64,000 nt of DNA, from the NCBI RefSeq assembly GCF_024112395.2, contig NZ_CP078013.2, positions 3,410,001 to 3,474,000 on the forward strand, read 5' to 3'. Source of the DNA: Pseudomonas pergaminensis. GTDB lineage: Bacteria > Pseudomonadota > Gammaproteobacteria > Pseudomonadales > Pseudomonadaceae. This document shows positions 26,913 to 37,400 of the stretch, one piece after another (the stretch's first letter is position 1; each line of letters starts with the position of its first letter). Below the pieces are notes generated by a model. The model made no database searches and was not told the DNA's origin. It worked only from the letters and a program-made list of their open reading frames with translations. Made by a program: the position numbers and the translations under genes.

Positions 26913-29900
26913 TCAATCGATTCGATCGTAGACCTGTTTCTTCATGGCTGCGTCCAGCACTTGGGGCGGATACCCGCCTTCGATCAGCTCGAATGTACCA
27001 TCCGGCTTTATATCAATGCCGGACGCTGTGGCAATGACCGTTGACTGCGGCTGCCTGTTGATGATGCTCAACAGCGGCTGTTGATCGCCGAGTGTTTGTT
27101 TCAATGAACTGGCCAACCCCTGCGCGCTGCGGGCGTTATCACCGCCAACGAAGATTACCTTGCCGCCATTGGCCAACGACGCGTCCAGCTGTTTCAACAG
27201 TGGCAACATCGCTGGGTCGGCGACGCCGCCTTGCAGGTGGATCAACGTACGCTTGTGGTAGATCCCATCCTTCAGGTCGGTCAGCACCACCAATGCCGTG
27301 CAATCGCTGATTCCCCGGGTATACAGGATCGAATTGGCATCCAGGCGTTGTGCCGATTCGGTGACCGGTACATAAACCTTCTCCGGAACCAACGGTGAAC
27401 CCGCGAGCAACTGCTGGCCACTCTGCGTCGTGGACGTATCAATTGGCGCCTCGTACAGCTGCTTGACGGGGCCGTCGTGCACGCTCGCTTTGCTCGTCCA
27501 CCCTTCGTCATGGGTACTGACCCTGAACTCGAGCTTGTCAGGGTGGGTGCTGTAGGTGCGATAAGGGGTGGCCGGCTTTTTCTGGGTAAACAGGGCTTGC
27601 AGGCCTTCGTTCATGGCGCTTTGGGTGGGAAACGTGGCAAGGCCCAGGTTCGGGTCATAAAAAAAGAACTGCTTGTTCACGCCATCAACCTTCACGCCCG
27701 CCATCATCGCGTGACCCGGTGAACCGATCATCAGGGTCGTGGACGTGGTGGCGCGGCCCAGCTCGGCGATCAGCTCATCGTGGGATACTTGCCGCACTGG
27801 GTTGCCGGCGTGGAACACGGCCGGGGTGCTCACCTGTTTCTGTACGTCCTGCAGTGTCTTGGTAAAGGTTACAGAGGCTGGATGAGTCGGTTTTGCGGCG
27901 GCGCTGAACATGTTTTCAATCAGCGTTTGACCTTTGCCCTGCTCGAGCGCCGAGGCCATGATCTTGGAGAGCGCGGCACATTGGCCTTGGGACAGTGAAT
28001 CCACCTGACTGAGGTAAAACAGCTGGGGATTGGCGGTGAATGTGCCACCCGCCGCATCAATGAGCGACTGCGCCTGCTGTACTCCACTGAAGGCATGCTG
28101 GACGGCAAGGCGCTCGCGCTGGCGTACCAGGGCGCCAACCTGCGCCGCCGTCAGGCCGTCGGTCTGTGCCAACTTCATGACCTGCTCGGCATTCAGCCGG
28201 GAGGAAAAGCCCTTGATGCTATAGGGGTCACCCGCGTTGTAGCCGTTATTGAATGCGGTGCTGGACGGCCCGTTCCTGAGCTTTTGTTCGAGCGCCCTGA
28301 AGTTTTCGCGAATGCGCCGGGACGGTTCGGACAGAGCCGGCGCGGCGCCTTGCCAGCTTTGCAATCGCTCGTCAGTGGCCCGCAATGAGGGCGTAAAGTC
28401 ATCCACCGCGCGCTGTCCACCTGCGGGGCTGTAGGCGTGCCATTTTCCGTTGTGCAACACGGCAATACCCTGGACGACGTCGCCATTGACCTTATATACC
28501 CCCATCGCGGCGGCGTCGTAGGCTCGACTGGCTTTAAACACGTCATAGTGCCCCGCAGTGCCGCGTACCTGATTTATCACCGCCCTGAAGCGGTGCGCGC
28601 TTGCACGGCCCACGCTCGCGACGGCATCCTCGACGCCAGGAATCGGGCTCAACGCCCCGACAGCGCTACGCCCAAGGATCCGGCCGACACTCCAGGCCTT
28701 GGCTGCCGTGGAGCCAACACCACTGACTGCACGCGCCACCCGTCCCGCCGCCGAAGCGCCGGCAACGCCAAAGCCCAGCGTATCGAAAAACAGGTCTTGA
28801 ATGCCGCCGTCGACATCGCCGCGATTGAACTTGGTAATGGCCCCATAGAGCGGGATCAGCCCGGTTATAAATTCGCGAATCTTTCGAATGGGCGGTATTT
28901 CACTTTCAAAGGTCGTCAGGCCCCTGGTCTCCCTGACGATCTTCTTTCGCACCTGATCGTACATATTGTCCCGCACCAGTTGCGCAATACGAAAGGTTCG
29001 GTCGCTGTGGTAGGTCTGGGGAACACCCGAAGTATCGCGTTGTTCGGCGAAAAGCTGCGCGTCCTCCGGCTGGGTCGACACTTTTTCTATATAACGTCGA
29101 TCAGCTGGAATGTCGGCATAGGTCGTGACCGAGATCTTGTCATCATCAAGCGGCCTGGGGTGCACCTCGAATCGGTATTCGAAGGCCCGATGGCCAACCG
29201 GGAAATCTTTCTCAAGGTCAGGCCTGCGGATGATCTTGTGTTGATTGGGATTGACTTCGTAAACCCTGAACTCGTCCTCGTGTTGGGCACGGACCAGCAA
29301 AGGTTTCTGCCCGTCCGGCTGGCCACGGCGCCAATCCGGAAGAGACTTGGATTGATGGTGGATCAACTCCTCACGGTAGACCTCGACCTTGCCATATTCA
29401 ATGAATTCGCGGTCCTTCAAGGGCAACTGGGTGAGCATGTACACGATGGCGTCAAACGAGCTGATTTCCAGTTGATCCAGATGCTCGTTGACCTTCGTCT
29501 CGAATTGCTGGTTGAAGTCAGGCAGGTTCAGGGTTTTCGCTTGATTGACGATCTGGGCAATGGGTACACCTGGATCGTTCGACGCCCATTGCGCGGTCAC
29601 GACTCGGGGTATTGGGGCTGCGCGAAATGCGTTCCTTGGGGGAATGACTTGAGGTGCATCCAGCAACTTGCCCTCAACCGCCAGGTCCACCACGGAATAA
29701 GGCCCAGGCTCATCTTTGTCACGCGGTTTGCGGTAAATACATTTTTTTTCGTAGTCAGTATCGGCGCCAAAAGTTTCCTTGAGCCAATCCAGTGTCATCT
29801 GTTTACGATCGGGGATATCGGAACGCTTGATCACTGAGGCCCGGGACAGCCGGAGCACCTCTTCATCGAAGGCCTTGCGTATGCGCGACATCTGCGCGGG

Positions 29901-31196
29901 GGAATGGTCGTCAGTCGGGCTGGCAGGAAGGATGCCTCGGCAAACCGCCCAGTCGATGATTGCAAAGTCCTGGGCCTGTTGGGCAACGCGTTGATCGGCG
30001 CGCGTGACCGGTGCAATGTCATCGAACGCCATGACCTGGGCATAGCTCATTGTCGCGACACTGCCAGGCGACTGGGCCTCGATGCGCGCGACTGCCGTAC
30101 ATAGGCTGACCCAGCTGTGGGAGCCATAAACGACCCCGGGCGGGATATCCCTGACCAAGAACTGCGGGGCCTTGCGCGCGAGTAACAAGTGGGCCGCAGC
30201 CGGTGCCATGGCTTCGCTGGCTCGGCTGCGGGTCATGAGATGTTCGGTCAAACCGGCAACGACCGTCGAGGCGGGTTGACCCCAGAAGCGGCTGTCGTCC
30301 AGGTCAAAACCCGCCACTCGATTGCGCGGTGGCGGTTGTACGCTGCCCAGCAAGCTCTCTCGGTCGAGCGAGACTTGCAATCCCGCCAGGAGCCAATCGG
30401 TATCGCTGCCGGGCGTTGAACCCGCGTCAACCTTGGCGCGCATTACACGCCCGACCTCTTGGGCCGCCGGCGAATTGATCAATGCGCTGATCACGCGTCC
30501 GGGTTCGGCGGCCTCAGCCTCGCTCAGTCGCAGCGTGCGTGTCAGCAAACCAAACAGTTCCGAGTCAGCGGGCAGCTCCAGTGCTTGCACCGGGTGGTAG
30601 TACACCGCCAGTAGCTGCTCGTGGGACGGCGGTTGCAACCAGGACATCGCTCCGCCGTAATCACCCAATGTTTGCGTCGGGAGGGGGGCTCGTCGGACGT
30701 AGCTCAACAGGTTCTTCAACGCGTCAAAATCGGTGGGCAGGTTCCAGCCGTGATCCTGGATAAACTGTTTGAGGGTGACCTTATCCCCCGCTCCAAGCCT
30801 ATTGAACTGCGCGTAGGTCGAGCTCGGTTCGACCTCCATTGTGTGGACCTGGAGGAGATTCGCGATACGCTCGTTGAACTGCTGGTCCACCTGCTCTTGC
30901 GTCATCCCCGGAGGGTTCAGGCGTTTCTGCTCCCTGAACAATGGAAGTTGCTGGTCGAGGCCTGTCAGCACCGCCTGCGTAAAATGCTCTACGTTTTTAT
31001 TGTCCGGCGATACCGCCTGCCCCCTTGCCTGCAAAGACGCGTTCACAGGGGGTTGAATGGCGCGTTTGGGGCGGGAAGTGACAGCGGTTTGCAGCGCGGG
31101 CGTCGATCTCGGCGGGGTGTTCGATACAGGTTGCGCGTCCGCTGGGAGTGGCGGGCTCACGGAAAAGTCCGGTGAGCGCATATTCACAGTGATCAT
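26913..31196 (-). CDS. Large toxin/effector-like protein with papain-like triad
   Basis: A 1427-residue protein without a signal peptide. The N-terminus (1-70) is Pro/Ser-rich and disordered. Residues about 70-770 match nothing I can name with confidence; the architecture recalls the large Pseudomonas dermonecrotic-toxin-like proteins (DUF6543 group). A glycine-rich hydrophobic stretch at 773-850 (ITGLIPLYGAI, FGVAGASAAGRVA) could insert into membranes. A papain-like (C58/YopT-type) protease set is visible: Cys1073 (GQCAAL), His1162 (GHAMMAG) and Asp1181 (FFFYDPNLG). The last 130 residues hold Cys1299 and His1320 in a pattern like CheD/CNF deamidases. No immunity gene or secretion machinery is nearby. 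The toxin role is inferred. Confidence 0.75.
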   Translation of the reverse strand: MITVNMRSPDFSVSPPLPADAQPVSNTPPRSTPALQTAVTSRPKRAIQPPVNASLQARGQAVSPDNKNVEHFTQAVLTGLDQQLPLFREQKRLNPPGMTQEQVDQQFNERIANLLQVHTMEVEPSSTYAQFNRLGAGDKVTLKQFIQDHGWNLPTDFDALKNLLSYVRRAPLPTQTLGDYGGAMSWLQPPSHEQLLAVYYHPVQALELPADSELFGLLTRTLRLSEAEAAEPGRVISALINSPAAQEVGRVMRAKVDAGSTPGSDTDWLLAGLQVSLDRESLLGSVQPPPRNRVAGFDLDDSRFWGQPASTVVAGLTEHLMTRSRASEAMAPAAAHLLLARKAPQFLVRDIPPGVVYGSHSWVSLCTAVARIEAQSPGSVATMSYAQVMAFDDIAPVTRADQRVAQQAQDFAIIDWAVCRGILPASPTDDHSPAQMSRIRKAFDEEVLRLSRASVIKRSDIPDRKQMTLDWLKETFGADTDYEKKCIYRKPRDKDEPGPYSVVDLAVEGKLLDAPQVIPPRNAFRAAPIPRVVTAQWASNDPGVPIAQIVNQAKTLNLPDFNQQFETKVNEHLDQLEISSFDAIVYMLTQLPLKDREFIEYGKVEVYREELIHHQSKSLPDWRRGQPDGQKPLLVRAQHEDEFRVYEVNPNQHKIIRRPDLEKDFPVGHRAFEYRFEVHPRPLDDDKISVTTYADIPADRRYIEKVSTQPEDAQLFAEQRDTSGVPQTYHSDRTFRIAQLVRDNMYDQVRKKIVRETRGLTTFESEIPPIRKIREFITGLIPLYGAITKFNRGDVDGGIQDLFFDTLGFGVAGASAAGRVARAVSGVGSTAAKAWSVGRILGRSAVGALSPIPGVEDAVASVGRASAHRFRAVINQVRGTAGHYDVFKASRAYDAAAMGVYKVNGDVVQGIAVLHNGKWHAYSPAGGQRAVDDFTPSLRATDERLQSWQGAAPALSEPSRRIRENFRALEQKLRNGPSSTAFNNGYNAGDPYSIKGFSSRLNAEQVMKLAQTDGLTAAQVGALVRQRERLAVQHAFSGVQQAQSLIDAAGGTFTANPQLFYLSQVDSLSQGQCAALSKIMASALEQGKGQTLIENMFSAAAKPTHPASVTFTKTLQDVQKQVSTPAVFHAGNPVRQVSHDELIAELGRATTSTTLMIGSPGHAMMAGVKVDGVNKQFFFYDPNLGLATFPTQSAMNEGLQALFTQKKPATPYRTYSTHPDKLEFRVSTHDEGWTSKASVHDGPVKQLYEAPIDTSTTQSGQQLLAGSPLVPEKVYVPVTESAQRLDANSILYTRGISDCTALVVLTDLKDGIYHKRTLIHLQGGVADPAMLPLLKQLDASLANGGKVIFVGGDNARSAQGLASSLKQTLGDQQPLLSIINRQPQSTVIATASGIDIKPDGTFELIEGGYPPQVLDAAMKKQVYDRID

Positions 31197-31337
31197 TTCG
31201 ATTTCCGGCCTCAGATAAACTCATCGAGCCTTCAGGGCACTGAAGGCAGAAAGTGGTCGTACTGAGTGAAGAAAACGAGGGTCATGAATCCACGGAGTGC
31301 GCGTTAAAGCATGACCGGATGTATCAGGCGCAGGACA

Positions 31338-31715
31338 TCACGCGAGTAAGCGCTGGATGTGCTCTTGTAGCGTATCCAAGTCAAACGGCTTGGCCAGGAT
31401 CGGCGCGTTGCGCGTGATCGGGCTGTTGCAGTCGAGAATTTCCTGCGGGTAACCACTGATGAAGATCACTTTCAATTCCGGCCGCAACAGCAGCGCGGGC
31501 TCGGCGATCTGCACCCCGGAAATCCCGCCGGGCAAACGGTAATCGGTGACCATCAGGTCCAGGTGTGGCTTGGAGGCAAGGATTTCAAAGGCCTGCTCCC
31601 CATCGATTGCCTTCAACACCCGATAGCCCAGGCCCGCCAGGTATTCACCCAGCACAAACATAATGGATTCATCGTCCTCGACGATCAGAACGACATCTTG
31701 TGCATCTTCACTCAT
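31338..31715 (-). CDS. Single-domain response regulator
   Basis: A 125-residue stand-alone receiver with the acidic pair VEDDE, phospho-acceptor Asp58 (VTDYRLPGG), a Ser in FISGYP and Lys in AKPF. There is no output domain, so it works as a phosphate sink or relay or by protein contact. The start is MSEDAQ at 31715, with AAAGG upstream; the longer frame from 31745 is less likely. It lies just downstream of the receiver-kinase gene (78 bp) and is the last gene of the minus-strand CheB/CheR signalling operon. Confidence 0.9.
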   Translation of the reverse strand: MSEDAQDVVLIVEDDESIMFVLGEYLAGLGYRVLKAIDGEQAFEILASKPHLDLMVTDYRLPGGISGVQIAEPALLLRPELKVIFISGYPQEILDCNSPITRNAPILAKPFDLDTLQEHIQRLLA

Positions 31716-31793
31716 GGGAAGCCTTTGTCCGGTCAATTGCTGCAATTACGACCATGGGGTCACGCAGAGGTTGCGTCGAGGTGACGATTGATT

Positions 31794-32987
31794 TCATGTC
31801 GACGCCTGCAAGGGCAGGCACACCCGAAACAAGGCGCCCTCGCCTATCTGGCTCTCGACCTCGATAGCGCCACCGTGGGCCGCAACGATCTGCTCGGAAA
31901 TGAACAGCCCCAGGCCCAGGCCCGCCGCCACTTGGCTGGCGGAAACCCGTTCGAACTGCTGGAAAATACGCTTCTGGTTGTCTTCGCTGATGCCAATGCC
32001 GTGGTCGCGCACTTCCACACGGGCTTCGCCGTGTTCGCTGTACACGCGCACCTCTACCGGGCTCTTGGCCCCGTAGCGCAGGGCATTGGTCAGCAGGTTG
32101 GTGACCACCTGCTCGATGCGGAACTCATCCCAGTTGCCTTCCACCGGCCCATCGGCCACCAGGGTCATGGTCGAGTCCGCCGCCGCGACCTGGGGCGCGA
32201 AGTTTTCCACCAGGTTGCTCACCAGTTGTGTCAGGTTAAAACGCGCCGGGCGTATTGACAGTTTGCCGGTGCGGATGCGCGATACGTCGAGCATGTCCTC
32301 AATCAGTCGGATCAGGCTCTGGATCTGGCGTTCATCGCGGTCGACCATGGCATGCATTTTGTCCAGGGTGAACGCGGCGGCGTTGTCGCGGGCCAGGTGC
32401 ATCTTGCGCAGCTGGGTCTCAAGGATCAGCCCGTTGAGGGGCGTGCGCACTTCGTGGGCAACGATCGACATGAAATCGTCACGCATGCGCACGGCCTGCT
32501 CCAGCTCGGCCTGGGTGGCCTGCAGGCGTGCCAGCAGCTGTTCCTGCTCGCGACGGCTGCGCTCCAGGGCTTCGACCTGTAGCTTCATGGCCTTGCTTTG
32601 GCGGTACAGGTCGACGAACACATTGACCTTGCTCTTCACCGCGTGGATATCCAGCGGCTTGTGCAGGAAGTCCACGGCGCCGCTTTCGTAGCCCTTGAAG
32701 GCGTAATTGAGTTCGCGGCCGGCGGCGCTGACGAACACAATCGGGATGTTCTTGGTTTTTTCGGTACCGCGCATCAATTCGGCCAGCTCGAACCCGTTCA
32801 TGCCGGGCATCTGCACGTCGAGAATCGCCATGGCGAACTCGTGCTCCAGCAACAGGGACAAGGCCTCGTCGGCGCTCAATGCCTTGAACACCTGGCGGTC
32901 CTCGCGCTTGATCAGCGCTTCGAGGGCCAGCAGGTTTTCCGGCAGATCGTCGACGATCAGCAGTTTGGCCTGGACAGTACTTAACAT
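31794..32987 (-). CDS. Receiver-histidine kinase
   Basis: A 397-residue soluble protein with a receiver first: Asp57 (AILDVQMPGMNG) and Lys110 (LHKPLD). A coiled coil follows (about 130-168), then HisKA with His178 (SIVAHEVRTPLNG) and a HATPase (NLLTNALRYGAKS, DHGIGIS, LGLGLFISEQ). Such REC-HK proteins are switched by phosphorylation of their own receiver, so it probably takes input from the upstream hybrid kinase. Its start overlaps the cheB stop by seven bases, indicating coupled translation. Confidence 0.9.
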   Translation of the reverse strand: MLSTVQAKLLIVDDLPENLLALEALIKREDRQVFKALSADEALSLLLEHEFAMAILDVQMPGMNGFELAELMRGTEKTKNIPIVFVSAAGRELNYAFKGYESGAVDFLHKPLDIHAVKSKVNVFVDLYRQSKAMKLQVEALERSRREQEQLLARLQATQAELEQAVRMRDDFMSIVAHEVRTPLNGLILETQLRKMHLARDNAAAFTLDKMHAMVDRDERQIQSLIRLIEDMLDVSRIRTGKLSIRPARFNLTQLVSNLVENFAPQVAAADSTMTLVADGPVEGNWDEFRIEQVVTNLLTNALRYGAKSPVEVRVYSEHGEARVEVRDHGIGISEDNQKRIFQQFERVSASQVAAGLGLGLFISEQIVAAHGGAIEVESQIGEGALFRVCLPLQAST

Positions 32988-33586
32988 GGGGAATATTCCA
33001 GGGAAGCCAGCAATGAGCCAATGTGGCTCAACGTCAGAATGTGGTCAGGTGTATGCAGCGCCAGGGCTGCACGTGGCATGACAGCGACACGTGCTTCAGT
33101 GGGTTCTTGCACGACGGTGGTACCACCCTGCTGCTTGACGTGAGCCAGGCCGCGGGCGCCGTCATGGTTGGCACCGGTCAGCAGGATCGCCATCAAGCCT
33201 TTGCCGTAGGCATCGGCGGCGGATTCAAACAGGAAATCAATCGCCGGCCGCGAATGGTGCACCCGGTCTTCCTGGCTCAGGGACAGGCTGCGGTCTTGCT
33301 CCACCGAGAGGTGATAACCGGGGCCGGCAAAGTACAGGGTGCCGGGCTTGAGCACTTCCTTGTCCCGCGCCTCCACCACCGGCATGGCAACCCGACGGTC
33401 AAATACCTCGGCCAATTGGCTGCGGCGTTCGTCCGGCAGGTGTAATACGGTGATGATCGGCAAGCCGAAGTCTGCGGGCAATTGGCCAAATATTGTCAGC
33501 AGCGCCTCCACGCCACCGGCGGAGGCGCCGATGACGATAGCTTCTATGCCCCGGACCAATGCCGGGCTGGCAGACGCTTGGCTCAT
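32981..33586 (-). CDS. CheB-type protein-glutamate methylesterase without receiver
   Basis: A 201-residue methylesterase catalytic domain. The triad is visible: Ser22 (GASAGG), His49 (VLHLPDE) and Asp142 (ANHDGARG). The normal N-terminal receiver of CheB is missing, so the enzyme cannot be switched on by CheA-type phosphorylation of itself. The ATG at 33586 overlaps the cheR stop (ATGA); the 37 extra upstream codons of the open frame lie inside cheR. No chemoreceptor, CheA or CheW is encoded nearby, so the methylated target is not a neighbouring receptor. Confidence 0.9.
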   Translation of the reverse strand: MSQASASPALVRGIEAIVIGASAGGVEALLTIFGQLPADFGLPIITVLHLPDERRSQLAEVFDRRVAMPVVEARDKEVLKPGTLYFAGPGYHLSVEQDRSLSLSQEDRVHHSRPAIDFLFESAADAYGKGLMAILLTGANHDGARGLAHVKQQGGTTVVQEPTEARVAVMPRAALALHTPDHILTLSHIGSLLASLEYSPC

Positions 33587-34413
33587 AGCTTCCGGTAGAT
33601 CCGTTCCTGTTTGACCAAGGGTTCGAACTGTTTGCCGAACGCGGAGAAATCCAACGTCTCCTTGCTGCCCAGCACCAGGAAGCCGCGATGACACAGCGAC
33701 TCGTGGAACAACCCAAATGCACGATCCTGCAATTTTTTATTGAAGTAAATCAATACGTTGCGACATGAAATTAACTGAGTTTCTGAGAATACACTATCGG
33801 TCGCCAAGCTGTGGTCGGCAAAGGTGACATTCTCGCGCAGCGTCTTATCGAAGATGGCGTAATCGTATGCCGCCGTGTAGTAGTCGGCAAATGAACGTTG
33901 CCCACCAGCCTGCTGATAATTGGCGGTGTAGGCGCGCACGTTCTCCAGGGAAAAGATGCCCTGCTTGGCTTTGTCCAGCGACGCCGGGTTGATGTCGGTG
34001 GCATAGATGATCGTTCGCTCCAGCAACCCCTCTTCGCGCAGCAGGATGGCCATGGAGTACACCTCCTCGCCCGTGCTGCAACCGGCGATCCAGATCTTGA
34101 TCGACGGGTAGGTCTTGAGCAGCGGCACCACCTCCTGGCGGATCGCCAGGAAGTGCGACGGGTCGCGAAACATCTCGCTCACCGGGATCGTCAGGAACTG
34201 CAGCAACTGCATGAACGCGGCCGGGTCGTGCAGCACGCGCTCCTGCAAGGCGGAAATGGTCGCGCAATCAAACTGGCGCAGGGCGTGGGCCACGCGGCGC
34301 TTGACCGACGCGCCGGAGTAATCCCGGAAGTCGTAGCTGTACTTGAGGTAAATCGCCTCGATCAACAGGCGCAGCTCAATGTCGCTGCTTTTTTCCAAAA
34401 AACTTCGCTCCAC
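33583..34413 (-). CDS. CheR-type protein-glutamate methyltransferase
   Basis: A 276-residue SAM-dependent methyltransferase with an N-terminal helical CheR_N domain (about 10-65) and a catalytic domain. The SAM loop is IWIAGCSTGEEVYSMA, preceded by TEMFRD-type LTIPVSEMFRD, and the family motif CRNVLIYFN is present at about 222-230. The GTG start follows the hybrid kinase TAA with no gap, and its stop overlaps cheB. With cheB it makes a methylation/demethylation pair attached to a kinase operon rather than to a chemotaxis operon. Confidence 0.92.
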   Translation of the reverse strand: MERSFLEKSSDIELRLLIEAIYLKYSYDFRDYSGASVKRRVAHALRQFDCATISALQERVLHDPAAFMQLLQFLTIPVSEMFRDPSHFLAIRQEVVPLLKTYPSIKIWIAGCSTGEEVYSMAILLREEGLLERTIIYATDINPASLDKAKQGIFSLENVRAYTANYQQAGGQRSFADYYTAAYDYAIFDKTLRENVTFADHSLATDSVFSETQLISCRNVLIYFNKKLQDRAFGLFHESLCHRGFLVLGSKETLDFSAFGKQFEPLVKQERIYRKL

Positions 34414-37400
34414 TTAAATGCGTTCCATCTTCGGTAGCCATACGCGAATCAGTGAGAACAGACGATCCAGGTCGATCGGTTTGGCCAGGTAATCGTTGGA
34501 GCCGGCTGCCAGGCAGCGCTCCTGATCGTCCTTCATGGCCTTGGCCGTTACCGCGATGATCGGCAGTTTCTTCCAGCGCGGGTCCTGGCGGATCAAGGCA
34601 GTGGCCTCGTACCCGTCCATTTCCGGCATCATCACGTCCATCAGCACCAGGTCGATATCGTCGACTTCATTGAGTTTGTCGATGGCTTCACGGCCGTTAC
34701 GCCCGATCACCACCACCGCGCCTTTGTGCTCCAGGGCACTGGTCAGGGCGAAGATGTTACGCACATCGTCGTCCACCAGCAGGATCTTGCGCCCCTCGAA
34801 GACTTTATCGCGGCTGCGGGCGGTCTTGAGCATCTTTTGGCGATCATGGGACAGCTGGGATTCGACTTTGTGCAGAAAGAGTGTGACTTCGTCCAGCAGG
34901 CGCTCGGGCGAGCGGGCGCCCTTGATGATGATCGAGCGCGAATACTTGCGCAGTTCGGCCTCTTCATCACGGGTCAGGTTGCGACCGGTGTAGACGATCA
35001 CCGGCGGGAACGAGCAAATGTCCTCGGTGGCCATGCGCTTGAGCAGCTCGTTGCCGAGCATGTCCGGCAGCTTGAGGTCAATGATCATGCAGTCGTAGAT
35101 ATTGGTGCGCAGCAGGTCCAGGGCGGCCTGGGCGTAACCGACGTCGGTGATCTCGATGTCATCGTCACCGATCAGGCGGGCGATGCTGTCACGTTGCAGG
35201 TCATCGTCCTCCACCAGCAGCACGCGCTTGACCTTCTGGGTCAGCTTGGCTTCCAGGCGCGCGAACACGTCCTTGAGCTCTTCGCGGGTGGTTGGCTTTA
35301 CGGCATAACCGATGGCGCCCATGTGCATGGCGGCTTCCACGCGATCTTCCACGGAAATCACGTGCACCGGGATATGCCGGGTGTTGGCGTGTTCCTTCAG
35401 GCGTTGCAGTACGGTCAGCCCGGAGTGGTCCGGCAGGCGCATGTCCAGCAGGATCGCGTCGGGAATGTACTCCTCGGCCAGGCTGTAGCCTTCGTCGGCG
35501 CCATGGGCCACCAGGCAGTTGTAGCCCAGCTCGTGGGCCAGGTCGAAGAGGATACGCGCAAAGTTCGGCTCATCCTCCACCACCAGGATGCAGCGCGTGG
35601 TGAACGGGGCCTTGTCGCGGTCGTCGGCAAAGCGTGGGATCTGGCTGGCATCGGCCACCGGCAGCGGCGACACCTTGACGGCGACCGGAACCGGTGCGGG
35701 CGCCACCACCACTTGGCGGGGCTGCTCGATCGGCGCCGCGTCTTCTTCGCGTTCTACATACTGCTCCGGCAATACCAGGGTGAAGACACTGCCCTTGCCT
35801 GGCTCGCTGGTCACACTGATATAGCCACCCAGCAGGGTCGCCAGGTCGCGGGAGATCGACAGGCCCAGGCCGGTGCCGCCATAGCGGCGGTTGGTGGTGC
35901 CGTCGGCCTGGCGGAAGGCTTCGAAAATGCTTTCCTGCTGGTCCGGGGCAATGCCGATGCCGGAGTCGCGAACCGTGAAGGCAATGCCCTCCCCTGACGC
36001 GCGGGACACCGACAAGCTGACCTCACCCTGCTCGGTGAATTTGACCGCGTTGGACAGCAAGTTCTTGAGGATCTGTTCCAGGCGCTGGCGGTCGGTGAAC
36101 AGCATGGTCGGTGAGCCAGCCTGCACGTCCACCCGGAACCCCAGCTTGCGGTCGGCCGCCAGCGGCTCGAACATCCCGCGCAGGCCGTCTACCAGGCGTG
36201 CCACGCTGGAATTTTCCGGACGCACTTCGAGCTTGCCGGCCTCGACCTTGGAAATATCCAGGATGTCGTTGATCAGGTTGAGCAGGTCATTGCCAGCGGA
36301 ATAGATCGACTCGGCAAACTTGACCTGCTCGGCGCTGAGGTTTTCCTGGGGGTTCTCGGCCAGCAACTTGGCCAGGATCAGCGAGCTGTTCAGCGGTGTG
36401 CGCAGCTCGTGAGACATGTTGGCGAGGAATTCGGACTTGTACTTGCTGGAGCGCTGCAACTCTTCGGCGCGGTCTACCAGCTCAAGCTGGGCCTGGTTCA
36501 GCTCAATGTTCTTGCGGTCCATGGCGTCGCGTTGCTCGGCCAGGGTCTCGGTCTGCTCGGCCAATTGTTCGTTGGTCTGCTCCAGCTCGGCCTGCTGGGT
36601 TTCCAGGTGGGCCTGGGACTCCTTGAGGATGCGCGACTGTTCTTCCAACTCTTCGTTGGCGGTCTTGAGCTCTTCCTGCTGAACTTGCAGCTCTTCGTTG
36701 AGCTGCTGGGTCTCGGCCAGCACTTCTTGCAGACGCTGGCGGTAGCGGGCGGCTTCGATCGAAGTGCCGATATTGCCGGCGATCAGTTCCAGCAGCTCTT
36801 CGTCGCGCTCTTCCAGCGGACGCAGGAAGCCCAGCTCGATCACACCATTGACACGGTCATCATCGCTGGTGGGCATGACCAGAACGCTGCGGGTCGGGCC
36901 TTCGCCCAGGCCGGAGCTGACCTTGAAGTAATCCACCGGCACATCATCCAGGCGAATCAGCCGATCCAGTTGGGCGGCTTGGCCGACGATGCCTTCGTCA
37001 CTGTAAATCGCTTGCTCACGCTGTTCCTGCTCGCGGGAGAAGCCATAGGTGGCCACGCGCTTAAGGCCGCCGTGTTCTTCTCGCACGTACAGCGCGGCAA
37101 CAGCCGAGCCCATGTACTGGGCAAAAAATTGCAGGATATTGCGGCCGAGCATATTAAGGGTGAGCTGGCCAAGCACTTGTTCAGCCAGTTCGGTCTGGCC
37201 ATTGCGCAGCCAGGCTTGCTGCTCGAGCCGTCGCGCAATCTTCTGTTGCGACGCGAGGTTTGCGCTGTAACTCTCCGATAAAGCTAGCAAATTCTTGCGA
37301 CCGATATAGGCCAGGAAGCCACTCAAGCCGAGCACGAAGGCCAAGTACAGGGTGACGCTGATCACCGTCGTGCGGGTAACTTCCTCATTACGGGTGATGC

